A stretch of 64,000 bases of DNA from an uncultured Acetatifactor sp. GTDB taxonomy: Bacteria > Bacillota > Clostridia > Lachnospirales > Lachnospiraceae. Below the pieces are notes generated by a model, which did no database searches, was not told the origin of the DNA, and saw nothing but the letters and a program-made list of their open reading frames with translations. Position numbers and translations under genes: made by a program. Shown here piece after piece: positions 36,353-43,270 of this stretch; the first letter of the stretch is position 1; each line of letters opens with the position of its first letter. The stretch covers positions 1 to 64,000 of the forward strand of contig CANQUQ010000006.1 in NCBI GenBank assembly GCA_947627115.1, read 5' to 3'.

Positions 36353-36425
36353 GCTGCTGTGGCTCAGTCGGTAGAGCGTCGCATTGGTAGTGCGGAGGTC
36401 ACGGGTCCGATTCCCGTCAGCAGCT
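36353..36425 (+). tRNA. tRNA-Thr (anticodon GGT)
   Basis: A full cloverleaf: acceptor GCTGCTG (36353-36359) with CAGCAGC (36418-36424), D stem GCTC/GAGC, anticodon stem TCGCA/TGCGG with loop TTGGTAG (anticodon GGT at 36386-36388), T stem ACGGG/CCCGT. It reads ACC and ACT. Position 73 is T and CCA is not encoded. The T loop reads TCCGATT, so position 55 is C instead of the near-universal T. It sits downstream of thrS and has its own consensus promoter. Confidence 0.93.
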
Positions 36426-36526
36426 CTCAAGGGTGCTTGTCCTGTGTTATCACGGCATCCTCAAAAATGGCAGTAACCGGAAGAGGAAACGGTCACCTGC
36501 CGGCATACCGGAGCATTACTGAAAGG

Positions 36527-36547
36527 AGAAGCCAAGCTTCTTTTTTT
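36527..36547 (+). terminator. terminator of the tRNA transcript
   Basis: AGAAGC, three-base loop CAA, GCTTCT (36527-36541), then six more T. The stem is short but GC-closed. The 100 bases between the tRNA and this site show no gene. Confidence 0.6.
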
Positions 36548-36647
36548 ATGCCCAAATTTAAGCACAGGGGCAAGCCTGTGAAATCCTGCAGAACATGCAT
36601 TTTCATCTGCTTTTCGGGAATAATGATTCTGAAAGGTGGTGGAAAGC

Positions 36648-36803
36648 ATGGATCCTAAGCAAAAGGATAGGAAGCAGACCGTGTCCTACGGTCAGGATGC
36701 AACGGATTATTATGACGAGGATTTCGACTATGAGGATTGGGACGATGTCATCCCCGATGAAGTACCCAGGAAGGACGGCCCTGGCGGAGAAGGCAGCTGT
36801 TGA
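36648..36803 (+). CDS. small acidic protein, unrecognised
   Basis: A 51-codon frame starting MDPKQKDRKQTVSYG, followed by a stretch dominated by Asp, Glu and aromatic residues (DYYDEDFDYEDWDD) and a Gly-rich tail ending in Cys. The binding site AAAGGTGGTGGAAAG before ATG 36648 is reasonable, and a clear terminator follows the stop by eight bases, which makes it a credible gene. No known family. Such acidic miniproteins can bind metals or basic partners; no function is claimed. Confidence 0.55.
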   Translation: MDPKQKDRKQTVSYGQDATDYYDEDFDYEDWDDVIPDEVPRKDGPGGEGSC

Positions 36804-36811
36804 CGAGTGAC

Positions 36812-36853
36812 AAAAGCGGCGGGAGCACTGTTCTTAAGGCTTCCGCTTTTTTT
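36812..36853 (+). terminator. terminator after the small acidic protein gene
   Basis: AAAAGCGG (36812-36819) pairs with CCGCTTTT (36843-36850), with a bulged GAGC/GCTT extension, followed by three further T. Confidence 0.75.
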
Positions 36854-36878
36854 GTCCGCCGGGCGTGTCCATGCCGTG

Positions 36879-36907
36879 TTGAAAGACAGGTGCCGTTGTG
36901 CTAGAAT
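36879..36907 (+). promoter_or_regulatory. promoter of the thiamine pyrophosphokinase gene
   Basis: TTGAAA (36879-36884), 17-bp spacer, TAGAAT (36902-36907) with TGC extended -10. No TPP riboswitch is visible between it and the start at 36964. Confidence 0.65.
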
Positions 36908-36963
36908 TATCTTTGAAAACGAAGCCGAGAGCTGGCAGACAGCACGGCGTTGCAGGTGATAAG

Positions 36964-37635
36964 ATGGGCAAAAAATGTATTGTGGTCGGAGCGGGAGAAC
37001 TGACCGTAAGAAAAATCCAAAGGGAGCCGGGGGATCTTGTGATCGCCGCGGATGGCGGCCTGGAACACTGTGAGCGATTGGGCTTGAGGCCGGACCTTAT
37101 CTTAGGGGATTTTGATTCCGTGAGGGAAGAGACGGCCCGAAGCGTGGAAGGACTGGAAATGCAGATGCCGGACCGCATCGTGCGGCTGCCGCGGGAAAAG
37201 GACGAGACGGACACGCTGGCAGCCCTGAAGGAGGGGCTTGAAAGAGGATATCGGGAGTTCTGCATCTATGGAGGTACCGGAGGCCGGCTGGATCATACGC
37301 TGGCCAACATTCAGTGTCTGCTGTACCTGAAAGGGCAGGGGGCCGCCGGATATCTGGCCGACGGCGAAGGAACGGTCTTTGTGATCGTCAATGAGACGGT
37401 GCATTTTCGGAGAGGAATGGAGGGATATCTGTCCCTGTTCTCACTGGCGCAGGAGGCTCAGGGCGTTACCGTAGAGGGCATGAAATACCCGCTGCACCGG
37501 GCGGTGCTCAGAAATGATTTTCCCTTGGGCATCAGCAATGAGTTCACGGGCGAGGCGGCTTCGGTCTCGGTGGAAAACGGGCAGCTTCTTTGCGTCGTGC
37601 AGCGCTTCAGCGGACAAGGAACAGCTCCAGAATGA
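36964..37635 (+). CDS. thiN: thiamine pyrophosphokinase
   Basis: A 223-residue enzyme that transfers a pyrophosphate from ATP to thiamine, giving TPP. Seen: IAADGGLEHC near 28, LILGDFDSV near 44, KDETDTLAAL near 80 and GGTGGRLDHTLANIQ near 101, the standard ligands. The C-terminal beta domain binds thiamine. AGGTGA precedes ATG 36964 by four bases; the frame extends upstream to 36898 without a better start. Its last 29 bases overlap the end of azlD on the other strand. Confidence 0.94.
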   Translation: MGKKCIVVGAGELTVRKIQREPGDLVIAADGGLEHCERLGLRPDLILGDFDSVREETARSVEGLEMQMPDRIVRLPREKDETDTLAALKEGLERGYREFCIYGGTGGRLDHTLANIQCLLYLKGQGAAGYLADGEGTVFVIVNETVHFRRGMEGYLSLFSLAQEAQGVTVEGMKYPLHRAVLRNDFPLGISNEFTGEAASVSVENGQLLCVVQRFSGQGTAPE

Positions 37636-37930
37636 ACACGACCGCACAGCACATTACGGACACAGGAAACAGGCCGGCGCCCTTCCAGGCCGCAAAAATG
37701 CCTATGGCCAGAGCGACAGCCCCGGCCGCAGGGGACTGGGTGGCGTCCACGATTGCCGGAAAGGTCATCACCGCCAGTGTCACGTAGGGTACATAGTATA
37801 AGAACGACTGTAAAAAACGGTTCTTTATCTGTCTTCGGATCAGGGTCAGCGGCAGTACACGTATAATGTAGGTGACGGCGGCCATGATCGCCAGGTAGAT
37901 GTAAATATTGTGCGTCATATTTTCACTCAT
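37607..37930 (-). CDS. azlD: AzlD-family small subunit of a branched-chain amino acid exporter
   Basis: A 107-residue protein with about four membrane segments, matching the AzlD family (AAVTYIIRVLPLTLIRRQI, FLYYVPYVTLAVMTFPAIV). With AzlC it forms an exporter of branched-chain amino acids or related compounds. A second ATG at 37918 (MTHN) is possible. It follows azlC by 58 bases. It converges and overlaps with thiN by 29 bases, so antisense effects on the 3' ends are possible. Confidence 0.88.
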   Translation of the reverse strand: MSENMTHNIYIYLAIMAAVTYIIRVLPLTLIRRQIKNRFLQSFLYYVPYVTLAVMTFPAIVDATQSPAAGAVALAIGIFAAWKGAGLFPVSVMCCAVVFILELFLVR

Positions 37931-37988
37931 TCTGCCGCTTCAGCGGCCATTTCATAGAAATCCGAAATTTTATTCTTTCACCGTTCCC

Positions 37989-38720
37989 TTATGTCTCGTT
38001 TGGAGTCACCGGAAACAGCGCGGCGGCCAGAGCGGAGAGCACCACCGTCAGCAGGATGGTCCTGGTCCCGGCGGACAGCTGTGCCAGATACGGCAGCCTG
38101 GCGGCACCGAAGCTGGCCAGAAAGCTGAGTGCTACAAATACGGCTACCACTCTGTTCTTTTTGGCGGGTGGAATGATAATGGCAATGAACATACCGTACA
38201 GTGCCACGCTGAGAGCGCTTACCGCCCGTAGAGGCAGTATGTTGCCTGCGATCACGCCTAGGGCAGTGCCGCAGGACCAGCAGGGTATGGCGATGAGAAT
38301 GGCCCCGTAGGTGTACCAGGGGTTCAGGACGCCGGGGCGCGCTATGGTGATGCCAAAGAGCTCGTCGGTGACATCATAGCCCAAGGCCAGCCGGTGGATC
38401 AGGCGGGTACTCGGTGCAAAGCGTTGGCTCAGGGCACAGCTCATCAGCAGATAGCGGGCGTTGGCTACCAGGGTCATCAGCGCCATTTCCAGGTATCCTG
38501 CATCCGAAGCGATCACGGTAAAGCCCGCGTACTCGCCTGCGGAAGCGTTGTTCAGGAGGCTGGCAAGAAAGCCCTGGAAAGCAGTGAGCCCGGCTCTCTT
38601 GGCAGCTACGCCCAGTGAAAAGGCCACTGCAAGATAACCGAGCCCGATAGGAATGCCGTCGCGCATACCTTCGGCAAAAGCCGTTCTGTTTTCGGTAAGT
38701 GTGATCTTATTTTTTTTCAT
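37989..38720 (-). CDS. azlC: AzlC-family large subunit of a branched-chain amino acid exporter
   Basis: A 243-residue membrane protein of the AzlC family: FAEGMRDGIPIGLGYLAVAFSLG at the start, LLNNASAGEYAGF, and ALGYDVTDELFGI. About six to eight membrane segments. Works with AzlD encoded downstream. Start taken at ATG 38720 (MKKNKIT); an ATG five codons earlier at 38735 is equally close to weak binding sites. It follows the small protein gene at 38738 by 17 bases, so the three form an operon. Confidence 0.9.
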   Translation of the reverse strand: MKKNKITLTENRTAFAEGMRDGIPIGLGYLAVAFSLGVAAKRAGLTAFQGFLASLLNNASAGEYAGFTVIASDAGYLEMALMTLVANARYLLMSCALSQRFAPSTRLIHRLALGYDVTDELFGITIARPGVLNPWYTYGAILIAIPCWSCGTALGVIAGNILPLRAVSALSVALYGMFIAIIIPPAKKNRVVAVFVALSFLASFGAARLPYLAQLSAGTRTILLTVVLSALAAALFPVTPNET

Positions 38721-38737
38721 AGGGATAATTTCCATTA

Positions 38738-39028
38738 TTACAGATATTGATTATTTGCCCTGCGCAGAAGAAATTTTACCGGATAACCGTTCTCGTCACA
38801 AATGGCGCGTACAATTTCCTCCGCAGCGTCTTTTGCATTCTCGTTGACACAGAACACGCAGACATTTTTCGGACGCTGGAAAAAGGAAGGCTTGACCCAA
38901 TGGATATAGAAAGAAATGCGCTCATTCAGAAGAGCGCGTTCGATGAGATTTTTGCATTCCGGGTCATATATTTCGCAGAGTTCAATTTCGTTATGTACTT
39001 TCATGCTGGTATACAGGGGCTGGTTCAT
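38738..39028 (-). CDS. small protein of unknown function, first in the azlCD operon
   Basis: A 96-residue soluble protein with no family I can name. It has an alpha/beta pattern with CEIYDPECKNLIERALLNERISFYI-like helices, three or four Cys residues and a basic C-terminus (FLLRRANN). It somewhat recalls the DUF2007 group of small signal-like proteins, without certainty. GAGGTGA lies nine bases before ATG 39028. Being co-transcribed with azlCD, it may regulate export. Confidence 0.6.
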   Translation of the reverse strand: MNQPLYTSMKVHNEIELCEIYDPECKNLIERALLNERISFYIHWVKPSFFQRPKNVCVFCVNENAKDAAEEIVRAICDENGYPVKFLLRRANNQYL

Positions 39029-39141
39029 CTTGTCATGTCACCTCGAAGTTGATTTTGGCGGGATAGAGCCGTAAGTTCATCACGAACCGTTCCCTGAACA
39101 GTATATCATAATTTTGTGACATGTGCCATAGGTTTTGTAAC

Positions 39142-39170
39142 TTTACTTGAAGGAATATTTGAGCTATACT
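39142..39170 (+). promoter_or_regulatory. promoter of the 39234 small protein gene
   Basis: TTTACT (39142-39147), 17-bp spacer, TATACT (39165-39170), 63 bases before the start codon. Confidence 0.55.
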
Positions 39171-39233
39171 GAACATAAAGAAAGCGACTGCCGGTATCAA
39201 TTACAGGAAACGTGCAGTGCGAGGAGGTAAAGT

Positions 39234-39512
39234 ATGGAATTTTTTGAAAGACTTGGAGATACCATCTCTTCCAAAGGGAAAGAAGTGGCGGGAAAGGCAA
39301 AGGAAACGGCGGAAATCATGAATCTGAAAAGCCAGATCTCTACCTGTGAGGAAGTCATAAAAAAGAATTATCTGGAAATCGGACGGCTCTACTTTGAGCA
39401 TCACGGAGATGACCCCGAAGAGCTCTTTGCGAAGCAGTGCAATGCGGTGAAGAATGCCAGGAACGGTGTGGCGGAGCTGCAAGACAAGATCGATCGCCTG
39501 AAGGGCCTGTAA
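39234..39512 (+). CDS. small coiled-coil protein, function unknown
   Basis: A 92-residue, mostly helical protein. Residues 1-30 are amphipathic and Lys/Ala/Glu-rich (SSKGKEVAGKAKETAEI); 30-60 read LKSQISTCEEVIKKNYLEIGRLYFE, and the C-terminus is a second coiled coil. Proteins with this start are common in Clostridia, sometimes with a C-terminal zinc ribbon, which is absent here. AGGAGG precedes ATG 39234. Converges with the PBP gene, sharing a long hairpin. Confidence 0.7.
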   Translation: MEFFERLGDTISSKGKEVAGKAKETAEIMNLKSQISTCEEVIKKNYLEIGRLYFEHHGDDPEELFAKQCNAVKNARNGVAELQDKIDRLKGL

Positions 39513-39522
39513 TCAGACAGAC

Positions 39523-39565
39523 ACAGCAGCAACAGCAGCAGTTCTACTGCTGCTGTTGCTGCTGT
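39523..39565 (+). repeat. perfect 19-bp CAG/CTG inverted repeat between convergent genes
   Basis: ACAGCAGCAACAGCAGCAG (39523-39541), five-base loop TTCTA, then its exact reverse complement (39547-39565). The loop contains the PBP stop codon (TAG, minus strand), and the right arm encodes the PBP C-terminal poly-Gln. It has no T run on either side, so it is at most a Rho- or pausing-type end signal; it could also protect both transcripts from 3' decay. Confidence 0.85.
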
Positions 39566-42237
39566 TGTGCTTCTTCCTGCGCACGCCGCTGTGCCAGCTC
39601 TGCCCACTGATTGCTGATAATCGTTTCATAGTCAGGATTTGCAAAAAAGGCGGCATCGTGCTGACAGTGGTCGGAAGTGCGTGGCTGACCGACGCTCTGT
39701 GTGCCGTCAGGGTTGACGGTGATGTTGTTGGAGCCGCTGAGAAGAGCCGCATCCTCCATAAGAGGAAGCTCCAGCACGCCTACGGTCTTGAAGGGACAGT
39801 CAGGGCTGGCGGGAAGCATGTCATACTGACAGATATCTCCTGCATAGTGCACATCACAGCTTTCTGTAGGGACAGTGCCCTCCGCGAAGATCTCCGATTT
39901 TACATAGCCGTCACATAATCCGGGAATCGGTCTTTTGCCGGATCTGCTGCAGACCTGAGCATGTACGATCCCCTCCTGAGGAACCTGAAAGGCTTCTTCC
40001 GGAAGATTTTCGTGTATGCGCGACATAACGGCGCGCCACAGCTTTTTGGAGACCTGCAGTTCGGAATCGTCCATATTTATGGGAGTGTCGTAGCCGGTCC
40101 ATACCGTACAGCAGTAGTATGGAGTATAGCCTACGAACCAGGAGTCATAGTCCTTGGAGGAAGTACCGGTCTTACCTGCAATGGCCATGCCCGGAAATCT
40201 GGCGGCTGTTCCGGTGCCGCTGGTCACCACATCGACCATGGCATCGGTGAGCAGGTAGGCGGTAGTCTCTTTGATCACTCGCTTTGATTCGGGGACGGTG
40301 TTGTCCAGGATCACATTTCCGTCGGCATCCGTCACACGTGAATAGAGCTTGGGCGTCACATAGGTCCCGTTGTTGGCAATGGCGGCATAGCCGGCGTTCA
40401 GCTCGTAAGGGGAGACACCGTAGGTCAGGCCGCCCAGGGCAAGGGACTGGTTGATGTCGGAGTAGACATCTGCGCCGATCTGTACGCCGTCCGTCAGAGT
40501 GGTAAAGCCGAAGTTCAGCAGATAATCGTATCCCAGCTGCGGCGAGATGACGGTCAGGGTCTTCACGGTCACAATGTTGAGGGACTGTTTGATGGCGTCG
40601 CGGATGGACTGGATCCCCCTGTATTTGGAGCCGTACCAGTTATCTACCGGTCTGCCGTTTTCGTAGTTAAAGGGTGCGTCCAGATAGACATTTGCCAGTG
40701 TCTGTCCCGCACTGTCAAGGGCCGGAGCAAATGCGGCCAGCACCTTGAAGGTGGAACCGGGAGAACGCAGGGCATCGGTGGAGCGGTTCAGGGTGCGGCG
40801 CCCTTCCTTAATGCCGCGGCCGCCCACCACGGCCACTACATAGCCGGTCTTGGGATCCTCAATGACCATGGCGGATTGAGGCTGGGCGATCAGGGAGATA
40901 GACTCCTCGTAGTTATCCTCAATATTTTCAACGCCCACCTCCTGCATCATGGCCGCCCGATAGGTCTCGATAGCCTCATAGGCGGCGTCCGTAGAATTGA
41001 AGATCAGATTAAAGTTCGATTTTCCGTTCTCCTTGAACCAGGTGGTCATGTTTTCCTTGCTGTAGTTGACCGTTTCTTCGGGAGTGACATAGACGGTCAG
41101 CGCGTATGACAGCAGCCAGCGCACATTCTTTGGGAAATTATCCGGGTTGGTGAACTCCTCGTCGGCGATGGCCTGGATCGTGGGGTCCAGAGTGGACTCT
41201 ATGCGCAGGCCGCCGGAGGTCAGCAGAGTCTCCGCCATCGCTTCGGAATACCCGTTGATGTTTACCAGATCGTCCTTCACCTGAGCATAAACGGCATCGG
41301 AAAAGTAGGATCCGGCGGTAGCGTTGGCGCTTTCACGGTAGGTGATATCGTAGTCGTCTATGCGTTCATAAACGGCATCGGTGTCCGCTATGGCTTCTTC
41401 ATACTCCTGTTCGTTGATAAAACCCAGCTCCAGCATGTTGTCCAGGCAGACCTGGCGCCGCCTTTTGTTTTCCTCCGCATGCCGAATGGGGTTGTAGCCA
41501 GACGGATTCTGGGTGATGCTGGCGATGACGGCTGCCTCGGAGATCGTCAGATCGCTGGCGGATTTGCCGAAATACCGCAGAGACGCCGACTCTACGCCCA
41601 GAGTGTTCTGCCCAAGGTTAATGGCATTCATATATCGCAGCAAAATATCTTCCTTTGAATAGTACTTGGAGATCTCCAGGGCGAGATACTGTTCCTGCAG
41701 CTTCCGCTTTATCTGTTTGATCAGATTGCCGTTCTCTTCCGTCCATGTCGTAAAAACGGTATTTTTCAACAGCTGCTGTGTGATGGTGCTGGCACCCTGC
41801 CGTTCCTGCCCCATGCTCTTGGCAAAGAGCCATCCCACGCCCACGATTCGCTGGAAATCGATACCGTTGTGCTGGTAGAAACGCTCGTCCTCAATGGCCA
41901 CAAAGGCCTGTCCAAGGTAATCCGGAAGCTGATCCATATTGTTGATCTGGATACGGTTGGAATTTGTGCTGACATACTGATCGATCTCGTTCCCTTCGCA
42001 GTCATACACGATGGTCGCCTCACCGATGGCTACTACATCGCTGAGCCGGATAGTGGGGGTCGAGGACAGGATGCCTCTGTATATGCCGATGGCGCCTGCC
42101 GCCGCGCAAATGACGACGCCGACAAATGCTGTCAGTATCAGCCTTACCGCGGTGAGCAGGATCTTGCGCTCCCAGCGCTGCGCTTTGGAGTTCAGTGCCT
42201 TTTGCTTTGCACGTACACCGTTTTTGCCGTAATTCAT
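39544..42237 (-). CDS. class A penicillin-binding protein (transglycosylase/transpeptidase)
   Basis: An 897-residue bifunctional peptidoglycan synthase. N-terminal cytoplasmic basic tail and one membrane segment (about 28-52), then GT51 transglycosylase (EDERFYQHNGID near 110, QGASTITQQLLKN, RKLQEQYLALEISK) and a transpeptidase domain with SPGSTFK, SLN and GKTGTS. A Cys-rich C-terminal extension of about 130 residues follows, ending in seven Gln. Acts outside the membrane. ATG 42237 is five bases after GAGGTGA; an upstream ATG at 42261 has none. No partner genes nearby. Confidence 0.95.
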   Translation of the reverse strand: MNYGKNGVRAKQKALNSKAQRWERKILLTAVRLILTAFVGVVICAAAGAIGIYRGILSSTPTIRLSDVVAIGEATIVYDCEGNEIDQYVSTNSNRIQINNMDQLPDYLGQAFVAIEDERFYQHNGIDFQRIVGVGWLFAKSMGQERQGASTITQQLLKNTVFTTWTEENGNLIKQIKRKLQEQYLALEISKYYSKEDILLRYMNAINLGQNTLGVESASLRYFGKSASDLTISEAAVIASITQNPSGYNPIRHAEENKRRRQVCLDNMLELGFINEQEYEEAIADTDAVYERIDDYDITYRESANATAGSYFSDAVYAQVKDDLVNINGYSEAMAETLLTSGGLRIESTLDPTIQAIADEEFTNPDNFPKNVRWLLSYALTVYVTPEETVNYSKENMTTWFKENGKSNFNLIFNSTDAAYEAIETYRAAMMQEVGVENIEDNYEESISLIAQPQSAMVIEDPKTGYVVAVVGGRGIKEGRRTLNRSTDALRSPGSTFKVLAAFAPALDSAGQTLANVYLDAPFNYENGRPVDNWYGSKYRGIQSIRDAIKQSLNIVTVKTLTVISPQLGYDYLLNFGFTTLTDGVQIGADVYSDINQSLALGGLTYGVSPYELNAGYAAIANNGTYVTPKLYSRVTDADGNVILDNTVPESKRVIKETTAYLLTDAMVDVVTSGTGTAARFPGMAIAGKTGTSSKDYDSWFVGYTPYYCCTVWTGYDTPINMDDSELQVSKKLWRAVMSRIHENLPEEAFQVPQEGIVHAQVCSRSGKRPIPGLCDGYVKSEIFAEGTVPTESCDVHYAGDICQYDMLPASPDCPFKTVGVLELPLMEDAALLSGSNNITVNPDGTQSVGQPRTSDHCQHDAAFFANPDYETIISNQWAELAQRRAQEEAQQQQQQQ

Positions 42238-42274
42238 TGCGTTCACCTCTGTTCGATCCAAAAAACTATATTGT

Positions 42275-42303
42275 ATTATACCAAAATTTGCTATGTAAAT
42301 AAA
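42275..42303 (-). promoter_or_regulatory. promoter of the PBP gene
   Basis: On the minus strand: TATAAT (42280-42275) with TGG extended -10, and a weak TTTATT -35 (42303-42298) 17 bp upstream. Confidence 0.6.
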
Positions 42304-42329
42304 GGATTTCTTTCTATTTTCATAATTAT

Positions 42330-42358
42330 TTCACATTTTTAAGAATTTATGCTATCCT
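42330..42358 (+). promoter_or_regulatory. promoter of yigZ
   Basis: TTCACA (42330-42335), 17-bp spacer, TATCCT (42353-42358) with TGC extended -10. Divergent from the PBP promoter. Confidence 0.55.
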
Positions 42359-42406
42359 AAATTTGTCCGCCGATGGCGTGACAAAATAAATTGCGGGTGT
42401 TATTAT

Positions 42407-43069
42407 ATGAAGAGCGAAGAGAACAGACCGGATTCCTACCGTGTTCTGCTGCAGGGAGGACAGGGAGAGTACGTGGAGAAAAAATCCCGTTTTATCGCTA
42501 CGGTCCGAAGGTGCGAGAGCGAGGAGGAGGCTGCGGCATTTATTGAAGAGATGAAGAAAAAATACTGGGATGCCAGGCACAATTGTTCGGCCTATTGCAT
42601 TGGCACCGGAGGGGAGCTGACCCGCTGCAGCGACGACGGTGAGCCCAGCGGCACTGCAGGCCGTCCTATGCTGGAGGTGCTGACCGGAGAGGGGATACGC
42701 AATGCGGCGGTGGTGGTGACAAGATATTTCGGCGGTGTACTGTTAGGAACCGGCGGGCTGGTGCGCGCCTACACAAAAGCAGTGCAGGAGGGGCTGAAGA
42801 ACTGTGTGATAGGGACCATGCGCAGAGGATTGGAGGCGGAGATCCGCACGGACTACAACGGTGTGGGAAAGATCCTTTATCTGCTGGGAAATGCGGGAAT
42901 CGAGCCTGTCTCCGGCGAATATACAGACACGGTGACGCTGCTGGTCCGCGTGCCGGTCAAAAGAGCGGAAGCTCTGCGCGAGGAGCTGGCGGGGGCGACC
43001 GGCGGAAGGGTGGAATTTAGAACGCTCAGGGAGATTTATTTCGTTGACAAAGACGGACCGGAAAGCTAG
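42407..43069 (+). CDS. yigZ: YigZ/IMPACT family protein
   Basis: A 220-residue protein of the YigZ (UPF0029/IMPACT) family. The N-terminal domain has KKSRFIATVRRCE, HNCSAYCIG, SDDGEPSGTAGRPMLEVL and VVVTRYFGGVLLGTGGLVRAY, the family hallmarks; the C-terminal domain is an EF-G domain IV-like fold. It is thought to act in translation or nucleic-acid binding, without a settled reaction. Its stop codon overlaps the -10 of the mgtE promoter. Confidence 0.92.
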   Translation: MKSEENRPDSYRVLLQGGQGEYVEKKSRFIATVRRCESEEEAAAFIEEMKKKYWDARHNCSAYCIGTGGELTRCSDDGEPSGTAGRPMLEVLTGEGIRNAAVVVTRYFGGVLLGTGGLVRAYTKAVQEGLKNCVIGTMRRGLEAEIRTDYNGVGKILYLLGNAGIEPVSGEYTDTVTLLVRVPVKRAEALREELAGATGGRVEFRTLREIYFVDKDGPES

Positions 43070-43072
43070 AAT
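43044..43072 (+). promoter_or_regulatory. promoter of mgtE and its leader
   Basis: TTGACA (43044-43049), 17-bp spacer, TAGAAT (43067-43072), overlapping the end of yigZ. Transcription from about 43079 gives a leader of about 150 bases before mgtE, beginning with the small hairpin GGGTAAGTCCC. Confidence 0.75.
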
Positions 43073-43129
43073 ATATTAGGGTAAGTCCCTGAAGGAAGCA
43101 AAAAAGCATTTTGAAAGGTGGTGGTTTTG

Positions 43130-43270
43130 ATGAAGAGCAAAAAGATCAGTTCCGATAACCCTCTTCCGGGTCGAAGTAGCCGGAGCCTTTGTGCTCTGAC
43201 TCAGAAAGAACCATACAAGGAGAAATGCTATGGAAAAGATAGAATTGCAGGAGTTCCAGGAGCTCCTTGA
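43130..43270 (+). CDS. candidate leader peptide overlapping mgtE
   Basis: A 46-codon frame in the mgtE leader, starting MKSKKISSDNPLPGRSSRS and ending at TGA 43268-43270. It has a good binding site (AAAGGTGGTGG, 4-8 bases before ATG 43130). It overlaps the first 41 bases of mgtE in another frame, so its translation passes through the mgtE start site. Leader peptides control other Mg2+ transporter genes (mgtL and corL in Salmonella), which makes regulation possible here; that is inference. There is no homologue I recognise. Confidence 0.45.
   Translation: MKSKKISSDNPLPGRSSRSLCALTQKEPYKEKCYGKDRIAGVPGAP

Noticed and set aside
36359..36658. A 99-codon frame across the tRNA
   Set aside because: It starts inside the tRNA-Thr gene, runs through its terminator, and has no binding site.
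43079..43229. An M-box (ykoK) Mg2+ riboswitch before mgtE
   Set aside because: None of the conserved M-box sequence blocks that I know could be found in the leader.
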